DNA of 64,000 nucleotides, taken from CAYUZU01 sp964448675 (GTDB lineage Bacteria > Planctomycetota > Phycisphaerae > UBA1845 > Fen-1342). A program made the position numbers and the translations under genes. Position 1 is the first letter of the stretch. The number at the start of each line of letters is the position of its first letter. The stretch spans positions 1 to 64,000 of the forward strand of contig CAYUZU010000023.1 of NCBI GenBank assembly GCA_964448675.1. The letters run 5' to 3'. Shown here piece by piece: positions 1 through 11,151 of the stretch. A model generated the notes under the pieces. That model did no database searches and had not been told where the DNA came from. It was given only the letters and a program-made list of their open reading frames with translations.

Positions 1-1115
<1,115 letters not shown>

Positions 1116-1415
1116 ACATTTATGAATAGTTGTGGCACAAGCGCACCTTTCCTCCAACGATTAGGAGGTGTGTAACGAGAAAACGTTCCCTGCACCAGGC
1201 ATCGCACAGGCTCAAGCGCCCATGCAACACCGACTGGCAGGAATCGTGATAGATACCCGCATGTAAAACCCCACCTATGAACTTGTCAAAGAGCCCGCCG
1301 ACCCGACGCCAAAGCATCCGCCGGCTTTCGCTATCCCGCGTCTCCGCAGGCTCGCGGGCACCTTCGCAATGCCCGGGAGCTCACGACTCCGCGTACTCTC
1401 CGTTGCCGACCCGAC
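1116..1415 (-). other. spacer between tRNA-Ala and 23S
   Basis: Transcribed spacer of the rRNA operon. I see no gene here. It should contain the processing stem for pre-23S rRNA, but I did not resolve its partner because the 3' end of 23S is outside the window. Confidence 0.6.
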
Positions 1416-1488
1416 TGGAGCCGACCGGGATCGAACCGGCAACCTCCGCGTTGCAAACGCGGCGCTCTCCCGATTGAGCTACGGCCCC
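1416..1488 (-). tRNA. tRNA-Ala (anticodon UGC)
   Basis: The reverse complement folds as a 73-nt tRNA: acceptor GGGGCCG...CGGCTCC, D-loop GTAGCTCAATCGGGAGAGC, anticodon loop TTTGCAA with UGC, and a T-arm ending GGTTCGATCCC. No CCA is encoded. It sits 5' of 23S, the usual place in a bacterial rRNA operon spacer. Confidence 0.97.
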
Positions 1489-1669
1489 GGCTCAGCTCCG
1501 ACCAGGTCACGCCTAGTCACACCGGTTCGGGCCTCACCCGCCGCCGCCTCGGAACAACTGCCAGGCGAAGAACGCGAGTATAGCCACGATCGCCACGTGG
1601 TACAAGATGCCAGCCAGGTCTTCCATACAGGCGACCCTCGGCGGCTCGCCGCCACGCTCTCGATCCGAC

Positions 1670-1743
1670 TGGGCCCGCCTGGATTCGAACCAGGGACCTC
1701 GTCCTTATCAGGGACGCGCTCTAACCAACTGAGCTACGAGCCC
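1670..1743 (-). tRNA. tRNA-Ile (anticodon GAU)
   Basis: The reverse complement begins GGGCTCGTAGCTCAGTTGG, has anticodon loop CTGATAA (GAU) and T-arm GGTTCGAATCC, and ends CGGGCCCA. It is 74 nt and lies 181 nt upstream of tRNA-Ala, completing the classic Ile-Ala spacer pair. No 16S gene precedes it: the next gene upstream on this strand is a glycosyltransferase. Confidence 0.97.
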
Positions 1744-2052
1744 GCGACTTACAAACCGCGGCCCGCTCGCTCGCCCGTCAGAGCAGCCCAATCACCTGCG
1801 GCTCTGGCCGAACAAGCCACCCAGGCCGCGTGCGACCGACCGCAGCAGCTTGGTGGGCCCAGGGTCCGCCAAGCCGCGGCGAGCAGTGTAATTTAGCAGG
1901 CTCAGTACGGATGTCAACGCAGTCAACGAAGAAAATCGGACACCCGCAGAGAATTCTTCACCACGCCCCCCGTATCGCCCGCAGCCCCTTCAGAAACCCG
2001 CATTTACCGCAACGGACCGTGAGCGGTCCCGGCCCCGCGCTGCTCGACACCG
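1744..2052 (-). other. rRNA operon leader; no 16S and no protein gene
   Basis: No 16S 3' end (anti-Shine-Dalgarno end) is visible here. The span holds the promoter described at 1890-1917 and a leader of about 140 nt running to tRNA-Ile. Confidence 0.6.
1890..1917 (-). promoter_or_regulatory. sigma70-type promoter of the tRNA-Ile/tRNA-Ala/23S operon
   Basis: On the minus strand there is a perfect -35 box TTGACA (1917-1912), a 16-bp spacer and a -10-like TAAATT (1895-1890). It lies about 145 bp upstream of tRNA-Ile and is the only strong promoter between the neighbouring gene and the operon. This suggests the spacer tRNAs and 23S are transcribed independently of 16S. Confidence 0.55.
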
Positions 2053-4074
2053 TCAGCGCGGCGCCGCTACCGGACAACAGTCATACAACACCCCGCCCGG
2101 CCCCGCGAGCAGGTCACGTCCCAGCTCTCCAACCGGCCCCCACGTCGACGGCACCGCCTCCGACAACGCCCCCGCCAGCGACGCCCCACGCCACAGCCGC
2201 GACGGCACACGCACCCCGTGCCTCCGGACCCACCCAGCCACCGCGTTGCGCCCCCGCGGCCCCGGCCCGCGCCCGCCAATGAGCACGTACCGCACCTCGC
2301 CGGCCGCGACCGCCGCCGCGAATTCCTCCGCTGTCGTAATCGGCTCACCACCGTGAAAGCCGCCAAACGCCATCACCGGCTCGCCGGTGGCGATAACGAA
2401 CGGGGCGGCCGCGTGAATATCCGTCGTCGCCAGCAGAAACCGCTCCCCGTCACGCCGCTGCTGCAGGTACGCAATGAGGGCCTCCGTCTCGGGCAACGCC
2501 GGCGGCCCGCCCAGCCGATAACCCGTCTCACGCAGCAACACCGGGTCCGCTGCGGGAATCATGTGGCTCCCGGGGGCCAGCAGCGGCGTGGCGGCCCACG
2601 CAAGCGGTGCGACAAGCAGCACCGCCAGCGCCAGGCCCGCGCCGGCACGCTCGAGTTTTCGCGACGCGCCGCGACAAACGCCGTGAACAACAGCCGAAAG
2701 CGCACCGACCGCCCCCAGAACGACCAGCGGTACGAGCCACACATCCCACGCTGAATACGCCGTCACGATCGCGGCCTGCCCGAGTGCCGTCAGCAGAATT
2801 CCCGCCACGAGCAGCGTCGCGCGCAGCCTGGCGTCCTCCAGCCGCCACAGCGCGACGGCACCAATGCCAACCAGCGCCGCGATCGGCGGCCCCAGCATGT
2901 TCAGGTAGTACGTGTGAATGATGCCGCTCGAGAAACTGAACAGCGTCGCGCACGTCCCTGCCCAGCCAACCCACAGCAGCACGGTCAGGTGCCGCCGTGA
3001 CAGCGGCCGCCGCGGCGGCGAATGCAGAACGAAGGCCACCAGACTGACGGCAGCCAGCGGGATGAACCACGCGATGTGTCCCGCCATCTCGCGATTGGCA
3101 AGGCGGAACAGACCGGGCGTACCGCTGAATCCCGTCAGCGGCGCCAATGACGAGCCGGTCGCTGGCGCGCCAGGAGGTCGACCGGGGCCTCCCGGGCCGG
3201 GCGGTGCGTGCAGCGCCGGCGGCGGCCCAGACGGGGGACCAGCGCCACCCCCGGGCCCGCCACGATCACCCGGCACCAGGTGCATGATGCGGCCCAGGCC
3301 GTGAAGACCGAGGCTCAGGCTGAGCACAGAGTTGTCGAAGCTGGCAGCAACGCGTGGCCGCTGGTCGGTTGGCGTGAGGTCGACGGCAACGGGCCACGAA
3401 AGCGAGACGAGCGCGAGCACCGCTGTCGCGCCGGCCAAACGGATGGTCCGCATCTTGCGCGACAGCGGCGCACCAAGCCAGTACACCAGATAAAACGCGG
3501 GCAGCACGAGGTACGCCGCCAGCATCTTCACGTTGAATGCCACCCCGACGATTACTGCACAGAGCAGCAACGGCCACCAGCGGCCGCGCTCGGTCGCCCG
3601 CAGCAGCGCCCACGCCGCCAGCAGCAGCGTGAACAGCAGGCACGAATCCATGAGATTGCTGCGGTCGACCGCGACACACACTGGCGTGACTGCCAGCACG
3701 AGCGCCGCCAGCAGGCCGGCCGCCGCGCCGGCGACGCGGGCGGTCAGGTGATACACCAGTCCCACCATCGCGATGCCGAGCAGCGCCTGCGGCAGATGCA
3801 GGCTCCAGCCGCTGTAGCCCAGCAGCTTGACGCTCAGCACTTGCAGCCAGAGCGCGACGGGCGGCTTGTCGACGGCCAGGAATCCGCCGGGATCGAACGC
3901 GGCATAGAAGGAATTGTGCCAACTCTGCGCCATGCTGCGGACGGCGGCCGCGTAGTAGATGTTGCCGTATTCGTGGCCGGCCAGGTTCCAGAGACGCAGG
4001 AACGCGGCCAAGGCCAGCACGGCCAGCAACAGTGTCCCATTGCGCCAACCACTCGTCGATTCGGTGCGTTTCAC
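2053..4074 (-). CDS. glycosyltransferase family 39 (ArnT/PMT-like), multi-pass membrane protein
   Basis: About 673 residues. Family members transfer a sugar from a polyprenyl-phosphate donor on the outer face of the membrane. Seen: an N-terminal TM helix followed by an extracytoplasmic loop with the family-typical DPGGF...DKPP motif (residues about 61-72), then about ten hydrophobic segments and a soluble C-terminal domain. A Gly/Pro-rich insert lies near residues 270-315. Start chosen at GTG 4074, which has GGGAG ten bases upstream; an in-frame TTG at 4083 is the alternative. A GT4-like gene lies 123 bp upstream on the same strand, so the two probably act in surface glycan or lipid decoration. 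The acceptor is unknown. Confidence 0.85.
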   Translation of the reverse strand: MKRTESTSGWRNGTLLLAVLALAAFLRLWNLAGHEYGNIYYAAAVRSMAQSWHNSFYAAFDPGGFLAVDKPPVALWLQVLSVKLLGYSGWSLHLPQALLGIAMVGLVYHLTARVAGAAAGLLAALVLAVTPVCVAVDRSNLMDSCLLFTLLLAAWALLRATERGRWWPLLLCAVIVGVAFNVKMLAAYLVLPAFYLVYWLGAPLSRKMRTIRLAGATAVLALVSLSWPVAVDLTPTDQRPRVAASFDNSVLSLSLGLHGLGRIMHLVPGDRGGPGGGAGPPSGPPPALHAPPGPGGPGRPPGAPATGSSLAPLTGFSGTPGLFRLANREMAGHIAWFIPLAAVSLVAFVLHSPPRRPLSRRHLTVLLWVGWAGTCATLFSFSSGIIHTYYLNMLGPPIAALVGIGAVALWRLEDARLRATLLVAGILLTALGQAAIVTAYSAWDVWLVPLVVLGAVGALSAVVHGVCRGASRKLERAGAGLALAVLLVAPLAWAATPLLAPGSHMIPAADPVLLRETGYRLGGPPALPETEALIAYLQQRRDGERFLLATTDIHAAAPFVIATGEPVMAFGGFHGGEPITTAEEFAAAVAAGEVRYVLIGGRGPGPRGRNAVAGWVRRHGVRVPSRLWRGASLAGALSEAVPSTWGPVGELGRDLLAGPGGVLYDCCPVAAPR

Positions 4075-4197
4075 CGTCCGCAATCTCCCTCTGACAATCC
4101 TGACACCTTTGTCCTCATAGACGCACCAGGAGGTCGCCTATTGACGCGGGGTCGGCCTTGTTTGTCGAATTCTGTCGGCAGCCCCCGCCATCCCGGA

Positions 4198-5295
4198 TTA
4201 CGCCAGCGACGCGTACAGGTCCGCGTAGGCGTCGGTCATGCGGCGAATGGTGAATCGCTCGGCGACGAGGGCCGCGGCCCGTTCAACCAGTTGCTGGGTG
4301 CGATCGGGGCTACTGATGGCACGCTGCATCGTCCTGGCGACGGTCTCGACCGTGTTCACCGTGCAACGCCACGACACATCACCATCCGGCAACACCTGTT
4401 GCAACGACGGCGCCGCAGACGTAACCAGCGGGCAGCCGGCGGCCATGGCGCTGAGCACGGGATCGATTGGCGCGTCGCCTGACGGGAAGTACGTGACCAG
4501 GTCCGCCGCCGCCAGGATTTCGTCAAAGTCCATCGAGCGCGGCGCCCGGCGCAGGATGCCGTCCATCCCGGCCGAGCGAACCAGGTGGTGCAGCGACGCC
4601 CGCACCGGCCCCTCCCCCGCCAGCAGCAGCCGCACGTTGTAGTCCGCCTTGCGCAGCAGCAGCGACGCCCACACCGCCAGCCGGCTACCGGTGGCATGGT
4701 GCAGCGGCGGCAACGGCACGATCAAGGTCTCGTCGTCCTGCAGGAGGAGTTCATCGCGGAGCGCCTCGCGGTCCCAGACGAGTGTGGGCTCGGTGATCAC
4801 ACCCGGATCAATCTGCGCGCACCGTTCCGGGGGCACACCCAATTGGCGCAGCCTGGCGCGCGACACCGCCGTCGGGCAGATATAGAGCGGCAGATCGTCG
4901 GTACGGGGCGAGACCGGCCAGAAGGTCTGCTCGCGGAGATCGACGAGTGAGTCGAGCTCGATCAGCACGTGCCACGCACCGCCGAGCAGCGACGCACACC
5001 ACCGAGCGGCCGTGGGCGTCCAGGCGTGCACGATCGGCGACAGGCGGCGCCATGACAGGCGGCGAATCACGCGGCGCAGGGCCATTCCGCGCAAAACGCT
5101 CACCGGGCCAGGGGCACGGACGCGTCGCACGCGCTGGCGGCTGATACGCTGCAGCGGGCCGGCGTCGACCTGCAGCACATGCTGCGGATGCGCCGGTGAT
5201 ACCGTCCGGAGCAAACGCCGCAGCACGGTCCGGCGCTGTTCGCGCAAGTCGGCGGCGACAACATGGATGATCGGGTTGTGGCTGGTGCGCTGCAT
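4198..5295 (-). CDS. glycosyltransferase, GT4-like (GT-B fold)
   Basis: 365 residues. The C-terminal half shows the GT4 donor-binding layout: a strand/loop reading LLLAGEGP, then AADLVTYFPSGDAP and AMAAGCPLVTS, followed by a tail DAYADLYASLA. The N-terminal half (HVVAADLREQRR...HAWTPTAARW) is the acceptor domain and is divergent. A nucleotide-sugar donor is expected; donor and acceptor cannot be read from the sequence. Start set at ATG 5295 because the longer frame would run into the divergent efflux gene at 5495. It lies upstream of the GT39 gene on the same strand. Confidence 0.8.
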   Translation of the reverse strand: MQRTSHNPIIHVVAADLREQRRTVLRRLLRTVSPAHPQHVLQVDAGPLQRISRQRVRRVRAPGPVSVLRGMALRRVIRRLSWRRLSPIVHAWTPTAARWCASLLGGAWHVLIELDSLVDLREQTFWPVSPRTDDLPLYICPTAVSRARLRQLGVPPERCAQIDPGVITEPTLVWDREALRDELLLQDDETLIVPLPPLHHATGSRLAVWASLLLRKADYNVRLLLAGEGPVRASLHHLVRSAGMDGILRRAPRSMDFDEILAAADLVTYFPSGDAPIDPVLSAMAAGCPLVTSAAPSLQQVLPDGDVSWRCTVNTVETVARTMQRAISSPDRTQQLVERAAALVAERFTIRRMTDAYADLYASLA

Positions 5296-5494
5296 CGGCT
5301 TCGGGCGATCCTCACAAGTGGCTGCATTGTAGGGCGTTGGCTCGGCCGCGAAAGGCGCGGTGGCGACGGCACCTGCGGCCGCCTGTCTGCACACGCGTCT
5401 TCCGCGTATAATGACCTGTTCGCCGGACCGCCGGGCCGGGGCGGATTGGCTACTCGTCGCATGGTGATCCAGCCGGCATGCGAATCGGAATCTG

Positions 5495-6841
5495 ATGCTC
5501 AGACGAATAGTCCTCACGGTCGTGCTGGCGGTGCTGGTGCTCGGCGCGTCGGCGGGCACCTTCTGGTTGCTGGCGAGTCTGGCGGAGTCGCCGGCACCGA
5601 TTGAACTCACGCACGCGCCCCTGGCGGTCAGTGCCGTTCGCATCGAGCCCACCACCGTGGTTGCGCCGGTGCAGGGCTTCGGGACCGCGCGGGCCGATCG
5701 CCGCGCGATCGTCAGCAGCGAGGTGGCCGGACGCGTGGTCTGGCTGGAGGCCGGGCTGCGCGACGGGGCCGCGGTCGACGACGATGCGGTGCTGGTGCGT
5801 CTCGATGCGCGCGAGTACCAGGCGCGGCTCGAACGGGCGCGGAGTCAACTGACGGCGGCCGAGGCGGCCCTGCGGCAGATCGACATCGAGAAGACCAACC
5901 TGGACGCGATGATCGAGACCACGCAGGACGAGCTGGCGGTGGCGGAGCGCGAGTTCAACCGCATTCGCGACCTGCTGGAGCGCGGTGCATCGAGCGTGCG
6001 GGAGCTGGACGATGCGCGGGTCGTCGTGCAGCGGTCGCGGCGCACGTTGCAGGAGCTGCAGCGGCAGCGAGCGGTGATCCCCGAACGGCGGGAGCAGCAG
6101 AAGGCGACCTGTGACCTGTACCGGGCGGAGATTGCGCTGGCGGAACTGAACGTCGAGCGCTGCACGATCAGCGCCCCGTTCGCCGGACGCATCGACGACC
6201 TGCAGGTCGAGCTCGGCGAGCAGGTGAGCCCGGGACGGCAACTACTGACCGTGCTCGACCCGCGACAGATCGAGGTGCCGATCGAGTTGCCCGTGTCGTG
6301 GCGCGAGCGGGTGCAGGTCGGGGCGGACGCGCACCTTTACCTGGAGAGCAAACCCGATACGGCATGGCAAGGGACGATCGCGCGCATCGCGCCGAGTGCC
6401 GACGAGAGGACGCGGACGTTCTCGCTGTTCGTCGAGGTCACCAATCCGGCGGACGCGTCGCGCGACGGTCCGACCGCGGGACCGGCGCCACTGATGCCGG
6501 GCATGTTCGTGGCGGCGGACATCGCGGGGCCGGAGCTGCGCGATGCGCTGCTGGTGCCGCGCGACGCGATCCGCAAGAACCAGGTCTTCGTGTGCGAAGA
6601 CGGGCGGGCCTATGCGCGGCCGATCAAGATCGAGTATCCGCTGCCGGAACGGGCCGCGGTGGCCGGCATCACGCCGGGGAGCGTCCTGATTACGAGTAAC
6701 CTGGACACGCTGACCGATGCGATGCCGGTGCGGCCGGTGTTTGCCAAGGCGGCTGGTGAGGCCTCGACGCAGCCGGCGGCCGCGGCGCGGTCGGCGGGGA
6801 CGGAGGCGGATGCGGCGCGACTGGCGGACGAGGTGCCCTGA
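5495..6841 (+). CDS. RND efflux periplasmic adaptor (membrane fusion protein, HlyD/AcrA type)
   Basis: 448 residues. It links an inner-membrane RND pump to an outer-membrane channel. Seen: an N-terminal membrane anchor (residues 5-30), a lipoyl half-motif GFGTARADRRAIVSSEVAGR, a long alpha-hairpin with heptad-like content (about 105-195), the returning lipoyl half TISAPFAGRIDDLQVELGEQV, a beta-barrel domain and a membrane-proximal domain, and an Ala-rich tail. The stop codon overlaps the start of the pump gene by one base (TGATG at 6839-6843), so the two are translationally coupled. No TolC-type outer-membrane gene lies next to them. Confidence 0.93.
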   Translation: MLRRIVLTVVLAVLVLGASAGTFWLLASLAESPAPIELTHAPLAVSAVRIEPTTVVAPVQGFGTARADRRAIVSSEVAGRVVWLEAGLRDGAAVDDDAVLVRLDAREYQARLERARSQLTAAEAALRQIDIEKTNLDAMIETTQDELAVAEREFNRIRDLLERGASSVRELDDARVVVQRSRRTLQELQRQRAVIPERREQQKATCDLYRAEIALAELNVERCTISAPFAGRIDDLQVELGEQVSPGRQLLTVLDPRQIEVPIELPVSWRERVQVGADAHLYLESKPDTAWQGTIARIAPSADERTRTFSLFVEVTNPADASRDGPTAGPAPLMPGMFVAADIAGPELRDALLVPRDAIRKNQVFVCEDGRAYARPIKIEYPLPERAAVAGITPGSVLITSNLDTLTDAMPVRPVFAKAAGEASTQPAAAARSAGTEADAARLADEVP

Positions 6842-9800
6842 TGTCGCTGCCGAAGTTCAGTGTCGAGAACCCGGTGCTGGTGAATGTGCTGATGGTGGCG
6901 ATCCTGGTCGCCGGCATCTACACCGGGTTGACGCTGACGCGGGAGATGTTCCCGGAGTCGCGCCCCAATCAGATCATGATCCAGACGCCCTACCCCGGCG
7001 CTACGCCGAGCGAGGTCGAGAAGGGCATCTCGATCCGCATGGAAGAGGCGATCAAGGACATCGAGGACATCGACAAGATCACGACGACGATCGTCGAGGG
7101 CATGAGCACGGTGCTGGTGTCGCTGACGAACGACGTGACCGACCTCGACGACAAGGTCAACGAGTTCAAGTCGGCGATTGACGCGATCCCGCGCGACGAG
7201 CTGCCGGAGGAGGCGGAAGAGACGCGCGTAGCCAAGTTCGAGCCGACGCTACCGGTGATTTCGGTCGCGATCTACGGCGACGTCAGCGAGTCGGCGCTCA
7301 AGGACGCCGGGCGGCGATTGCGCGACGATCTGCTGCTGCTGCCGGAGATTACCGACGTTGAGCTGACCGGCACGCGCAAGGACGAGCTCGCGGTCGAAGT
7401 GCAGCCGGAGAAGCTGATCGAGTATCGCCTGTCGCTCGACGACATTACTGAGGCGATCCGCCGCACGAATCTGGACCTGCCGGGCGGGCAGGTCAAGACG
7501 GCTGGGCAGAACGTGGCCGTCCGCACCCTCGGCGAGACGGATGACGCCCGCCGGATCAGCGCGACGATCCTGCGCACGACGGCGGACGGTCAGACCGTGC
7601 GGGTGCGTGATGTCGGGCAGGTGATCGACACGTTCGAGGACAGCGATCTGCGCAGCCGGTTCAACGGCCAGCCGGCGGTGGACCTGATCATCTACAAAAC
7701 GGGGGACCAGGACGCGATCCGGATCGCGAACCTGGTCAAGGCGTTCGTCGCCGGCAAGCGGAACGAGCCGCTGCCGCTGGACTGGTGGAGCCGGCTGGGT
7801 TTCAACGGCAACGTGCAGCGCGTCTACGAGCAATCGCGCAACGAGCCGTACGCGCCGGCACTGGCGCTCGAGCTGCACAGCGACCTGTCGCGCTACATCG
7901 CGGACCGACTCGATCTGCTGACGCGCAACGGCGGCTGGGGCCTGATGCTCGTGTTCCTCACGCTGCTGTTCACGCTGAACTGGCGCGTGGCGTTCTGGGT
8001 GATGATGGGGCTGGTGCTGTCGATTGCGGGCGGCCTCGTGCTGATGAACATGTTCGGCGCGACGCTGAACCTGATCAGCATGTTCGGGTTGATCGTCGTG
8101 CTCGGCCTGATCGTGGACGACGCGATCGTGGTTGGCGAGAACATCTATGCACGCGTCGAGCAAGGTGAAGCGCCACGGACGGCGGCCATCCGCGGCACCG
8201 AGGAGGTCATCTGGCCGGTGCTGATCGCGGTGACGACGACGATCGGCGCTTTCTTCCCCCTGATGTTCATCGAGGGACGCATCGGCGATTTCATGGGCGT
8301 GCTGCCGATCGTGGTGATGTCGGCGCTGCTGATCTCACTGATCGAGGCGTTCGTGATCCTGCCGTCGCACCTGGCCGACACGCTGAAGAACGTGCCGCGC
8401 GACCTGGGCGCGGCCCCGCCACGGCATTTCCTGGCGCGGCTGACGCGGCCGCTGCGCCGGGCGCAGCAGCACCTGCTCGGCACCGTGATGACCGACAAGT
8501 ACGAGGGCTTCGTTCGGGCGGCGGCGCGGTACCGCTACGTGACGATCGCCGCCGCGGTCGGCGGCTTGCTCATCGCCGTCGGCTTCGTGGCGGGCGGGCA
8601 CGTCAAGTTCGTCTTCATCCAGGAGATGGACTCGGAGACGGTACTGGTGAACCTGGAGATGCCGGTCGGCACGCCGGCGGCCCAGACCGACACCGTCACG
8701 AAGCGTATCGAGCAGGTGGTCACTGACCAGGAGCGTTTTCCGGAGGTGCGCTCGGCCTACACGCTGGTCGGGGCCCAGATCCGGGCGGGCTCGGATGGCG
8801 CGACGACCAGCGCTCGCTCGCACATCGGCCAGGTCATCATCGAGCTGACGTCGGTGGACCAGCGCGATCGCGAGAGCGACCAGATCCTCGCCGAGTTGCG
8901 CTCGATCATCGGCCAGCCGCCGGGCGTAACGTCGCTGCGCTACGAGTCAATGCGCGGCGGACCGGGCGGCGCCGAGATCGAGATCGAGGTGACCGGCGAG
9001 GACATCAACCGGGTGCTGACGGCGGTGGATACGCTCAAGAACGAACTCGCCCGGCAGCGTGGCGTGTACGACATTGATGATGATCACGAGCAGGGTCGCC
9101 GCGAACTGCAGATCGAGCTGCTCGAATCGGCGCGGCCGCTCGGCCTGACGACGCGTTCGCTGGCAACGGAGGTGCGCGGCGCGTTCTACGGGCTCGAGGC
9201 GCGCACGCTGCAACGCGACCGCGAGGACGTCGATATCCGCGTGCGCTTCCCGGAGGAACGCCGGCGGCACATCCACGAGCTCGAGGCGATGCGCATCGCA
9301 ACGCCGGCGGGCTTCATGGTGCCGCTGGGCGAGGTGGCCCGCGTGACCGATTCGACGGGAACCGCGTCGATCCGCCGCATCGATCAACGGCGTTCGGTGG
9401 TGGTGACGGCCGACGTGGACCAGAACGCAAACAACGCCGAAGAGATCATCCGCGCATTCGGTCCACTGGTGAGCGACCTCGAGCGCGACCTGCCGGGCGT
9501 GCGGATCGACTTCGCGGGTAACAAGCGCGAAGCGAGCAAGTCGCTGGGCTCGTTGCGGCGCGATTTCCTCATCGCGGTGCTGCTGATCTTCGTGATGCTG
9601 GCGGGGTTGTTCAAGAGCTACACCCAGCCGCTGGTCGTGCTGGCAGCGGTGCCGTTCGGGGCGACGGGGGCGATCGTCGGGCACTGGGTAATGGGGTATC
9701 CGCTGACGATCCTGTCGATGATCGGGATGGTCGCGCTGACCGGCATCGTGGTGAACGACGCGCTGATCCTGGTGGATTTCGTCAACAAGAACTGCGCCCG

Positions 9801-10101
9801 CGGCCTGTCGAAGTTCGAAGCGGTGGTGAATGCAGGCCGGCGGCGGCTGCGGCCGATTCTGCTGACGTCGCTGACCACGATCCTCGGGCTGGCACCGCTG
9901 ATGACCGAGACGTCGTTCCAGGCGCGCTACCTGATTCCGATGGCGATCTCGATCAGCTTCGGGCTGGCGTTCGCAACGCTGCTGACGCTGATCGTCGTGC
10001 CGGCGCTGTACCTGATCCTCGAAGACCTGAAGCTGGCGTGGACCTGGCTGCTCACCGGCCGCACCACACCGGCAGCGGAAACCGATCCGGCCGCGTCGTA
10101 G
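6841..10101 (+). CDS. RND efflux pump, AcrB/HAE-1-like inner-membrane transporter
   Basis: 1086 residues, the normal length for the AcrB superfamily. Proton-driven export of drugs, lipids or metals through a trimer. Seen: TM1 near the N-terminus (LVNVLMVAILVAGIYTGLTL), porter domain, TM block 2-6 with the proton-relay pair in GLIVDDAIVVGEN (TM4), a second porter domain, and the C-terminal TM block (VVNDALILVDFVN, RPILLTSLTTILGLAPLM). The VEKGISIRMEEAI and TTIVEGMS segments are typical of the HAE family branch common in Planctomycetota and deltaproteobacteria. The substrate is not predictable. Convergent with the deacetylase that ends at 10121. Confidence 0.95.
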   Translation: MSLPKFSVENPVLVNVLMVAILVAGIYTGLTLTREMFPESRPNQIMIQTPYPGATPSEVEKGISIRMEEAIKDIEDIDKITTTIVEGMSTVLVSLTNDVTDLDDKVNEFKSAIDAIPRDELPEEAEETRVAKFEPTLPVISVAIYGDVSESALKDAGRRLRDDLLLLPEITDVELTGTRKDELAVEVQPEKLIEYRLSLDDITEAIRRTNLDLPGGQVKTAGQNVAVRTLGETDDARRISATILRTTADGQTVRVRDVGQVIDTFEDSDLRSRFNGQPAVDLIIYKTGDQDAIRIANLVKAFVAGKRNEPLPLDWWSRLGFNGNVQRVYEQSRNEPYAPALALELHSDLSRYIADRLDLLTRNGGWGLMLVFLTLLFTLNWRVAFWVMMGLVLSIAGGLVLMNMFGATLNLISMFGLIVVLGLIVDDAIVVGENIYARVEQGEAPRTAAIRGTEEVIWPVLIAVTTTIGAFFPLMFIEGRIGDFMGVLPIVVMSALLISLIEAFVILPSHLADTLKNVPRDLGAAPPRHFLARLTRPLRRAQQHLLGTVMTDKYEGFVRAAARYRYVTIAAAVGGLLIAVGFVAGGHVKFVFIQEMDSETVLVNLEMPVGTPAAQTDTVTKRIEQVVTDQERFPEVRSAYTLVGAQIRAGSDGATTSARSHIGQVIIELTSVDQRDRESDQILAELRSIIGQPPGVTSLRYESMRGGPGGAEIEIEVTGEDINRVLTAVDTLKNELARQRGVYDIDDDHEQGRRELQIELLESARPLGLTTRSLATEVRGAFYGLEARTLQRDREDVDIRVRFPEERRRHIHELEAMRIATPAGFMVPLGEVARVTDSTGTASIRRIDQRRSVVVTADVDQNANNAEEIIRAFGPLVSDLERDLPGVRIDFAGNKREASKSLGSLRRDFLIAVLLIFVMLAGLFKSYTQPLVVLAAVPFGATGAIVGHWVMGYPLTILSMIGMVALTGIVVNDALILVDFVNKNCARGLSKFEAVVNAGRRRLRPILLTSLTTILGLAPLMTETSFQARYLIPMAISISFGLAFATLLTLIVVPALYLILEDLKLAWTWLLTGRTTPAAETDPAAS

Positions 10102-10120
10102 CGGCCGCAGCGCGGGGGCG

Positions 10121-11140
10121 TCAGGACGGATTGCTGTAGGCGCGGCCGATCATGAACGGCAGATTGGACTCGCCCGGCCGGCCGTTCTTCGGCCAGTCGG
10201 CGGGGACACGGTGCACGACGTCGGGGATGTCCCGGCGGAACTTGTGGGCGTCGAAGTACAGGCCGATGAAGCCATGCTGGCGGCGCAAGTCGGCCAGCAG
10301 GCCGCGATCAACCCGGTCGCCATAGAACGGGAAGGCGAACGGCACCCGGGCCGCACCCGTGATATCGCGAATAATCCGGCACGACTCGACGATCTCGCGA
10401 CGGACGGCGTCGTCATCGCCCAGATCACCCAGGATATAGTGCCGCAGCGAGTGCGCGCCGATGGTGAAGCCCTCGTCGGCGAGCTGGCGAATCTGCGCGG
10501 TCGTCAGGTACGGGCGATAGTCGGCGAGGTACTGGGCTGCATCGACTTCGAACTGCGCGCTGACGATCGCGAGCTCACGCTGCTGGTGCTGCCGCAGATT
10601 GCGGATCCAGTCGCACAGGGCGCGGCGTTTGCTGAGGTGCAGATCGCAGGCCGTGTTGAGTACGCCCATCGCGCGCGTGATGTGGTCCTCGCCGGCGCGC
10701 AGCGCGTGATCAAAGCAGATCGACCGCAGGTGCACCCAGTTCAGTGCGCGGTTGTCGATGAAGTCCGTCGGCACGAAGAACGTCGCCCGCGCGTCATGAC
10801 GCAACAGGATCGGCCGCACGACGTCGTACCATTCGCGAAAGCCGTCATCGAAGGTGATGTGGTAGGCATTCGGCGGCGGCGCGTTACCGTCTTCGACGTA
10901 GGCGGCCACCGCGTCATGGTCCACGATGGTGCCCTCACGCTGCAGCCAGCACACGTCTGCCTCGAACTGGTCGGGATTCTTGTAGAGCGGCGTCGTCGCC
11001 ATGTGCGGCAGGACACGGTCGGACACCATGTGGTAGTAGAGCGACACCACGCCCTGCGGCCTCAGCCGCCGCCACACGCGCGGCGGCACGCGGTCGAGCA
11101 CTTTCTGTCGCATATTGGCGTAGATCGCAGTCACACCCAT
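10121..11140 (-). CDS. polysaccharide deacetylase (CE4/NodB-fold)
   Basis: 339 residues. CE4 enzymes remove N- or O-acetyl groups from glycans using a metal bound by Asp-His-His. Seen: motif 1 HITFDDGF, followed by ATFFVPTDFID, and motif 2 in GAHSLRHY (H-S-x-x-H). The C-terminal part FPFYGDRVDRG stands where motif 3 is expected. There is no signal peptide, so a cytoplasmic or lipid-linked substrate is possible. Start set at ATG 11140, 11 bases after the stop of the upstream GNAT gene; the longer frame would overlap that gene. The pair looks like part of an exopolysaccharide or lipopolysaccharide modification unit. Confidence 0.88.
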   Translation of the reverse strand: MGVTAIYANMRQKVLDRVPPRVWRRLRPQGVVSLYYHMVSDRVLPHMATTPLYKNPDQFEADVCWLQREGTIVDHDAVAAYVEDGNAPPPNAYHITFDDGFREWYDVVRPILLRHDARATFFVPTDFIDNRALNWVHLRSICFDHALRAGEDHITRAMGVLNTACDLHLSKRRALCDWIRNLRQHQQRELAIVSAQFEVDAAQYLADYRPYLTTAQIRQLADEGFTIGAHSLRHYILGDLGDDDAVRREIVESCRIIRDITGAARVPFAFPFYGDRVDRGLLADLRRQHGFIGLYFDAHKFRRDIPDVVHRVPADWPKNGRPGESNLPFMIGRAYSNPS

Positions 11141-11151
11141 CCGGACGATCC

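Noticed and set aside
1744..2052. A 16S rRNA 3' end upstream of tRNA-Ile
   Set aside because: No 16S sequence is seen here, so the operon was called as unlinked.
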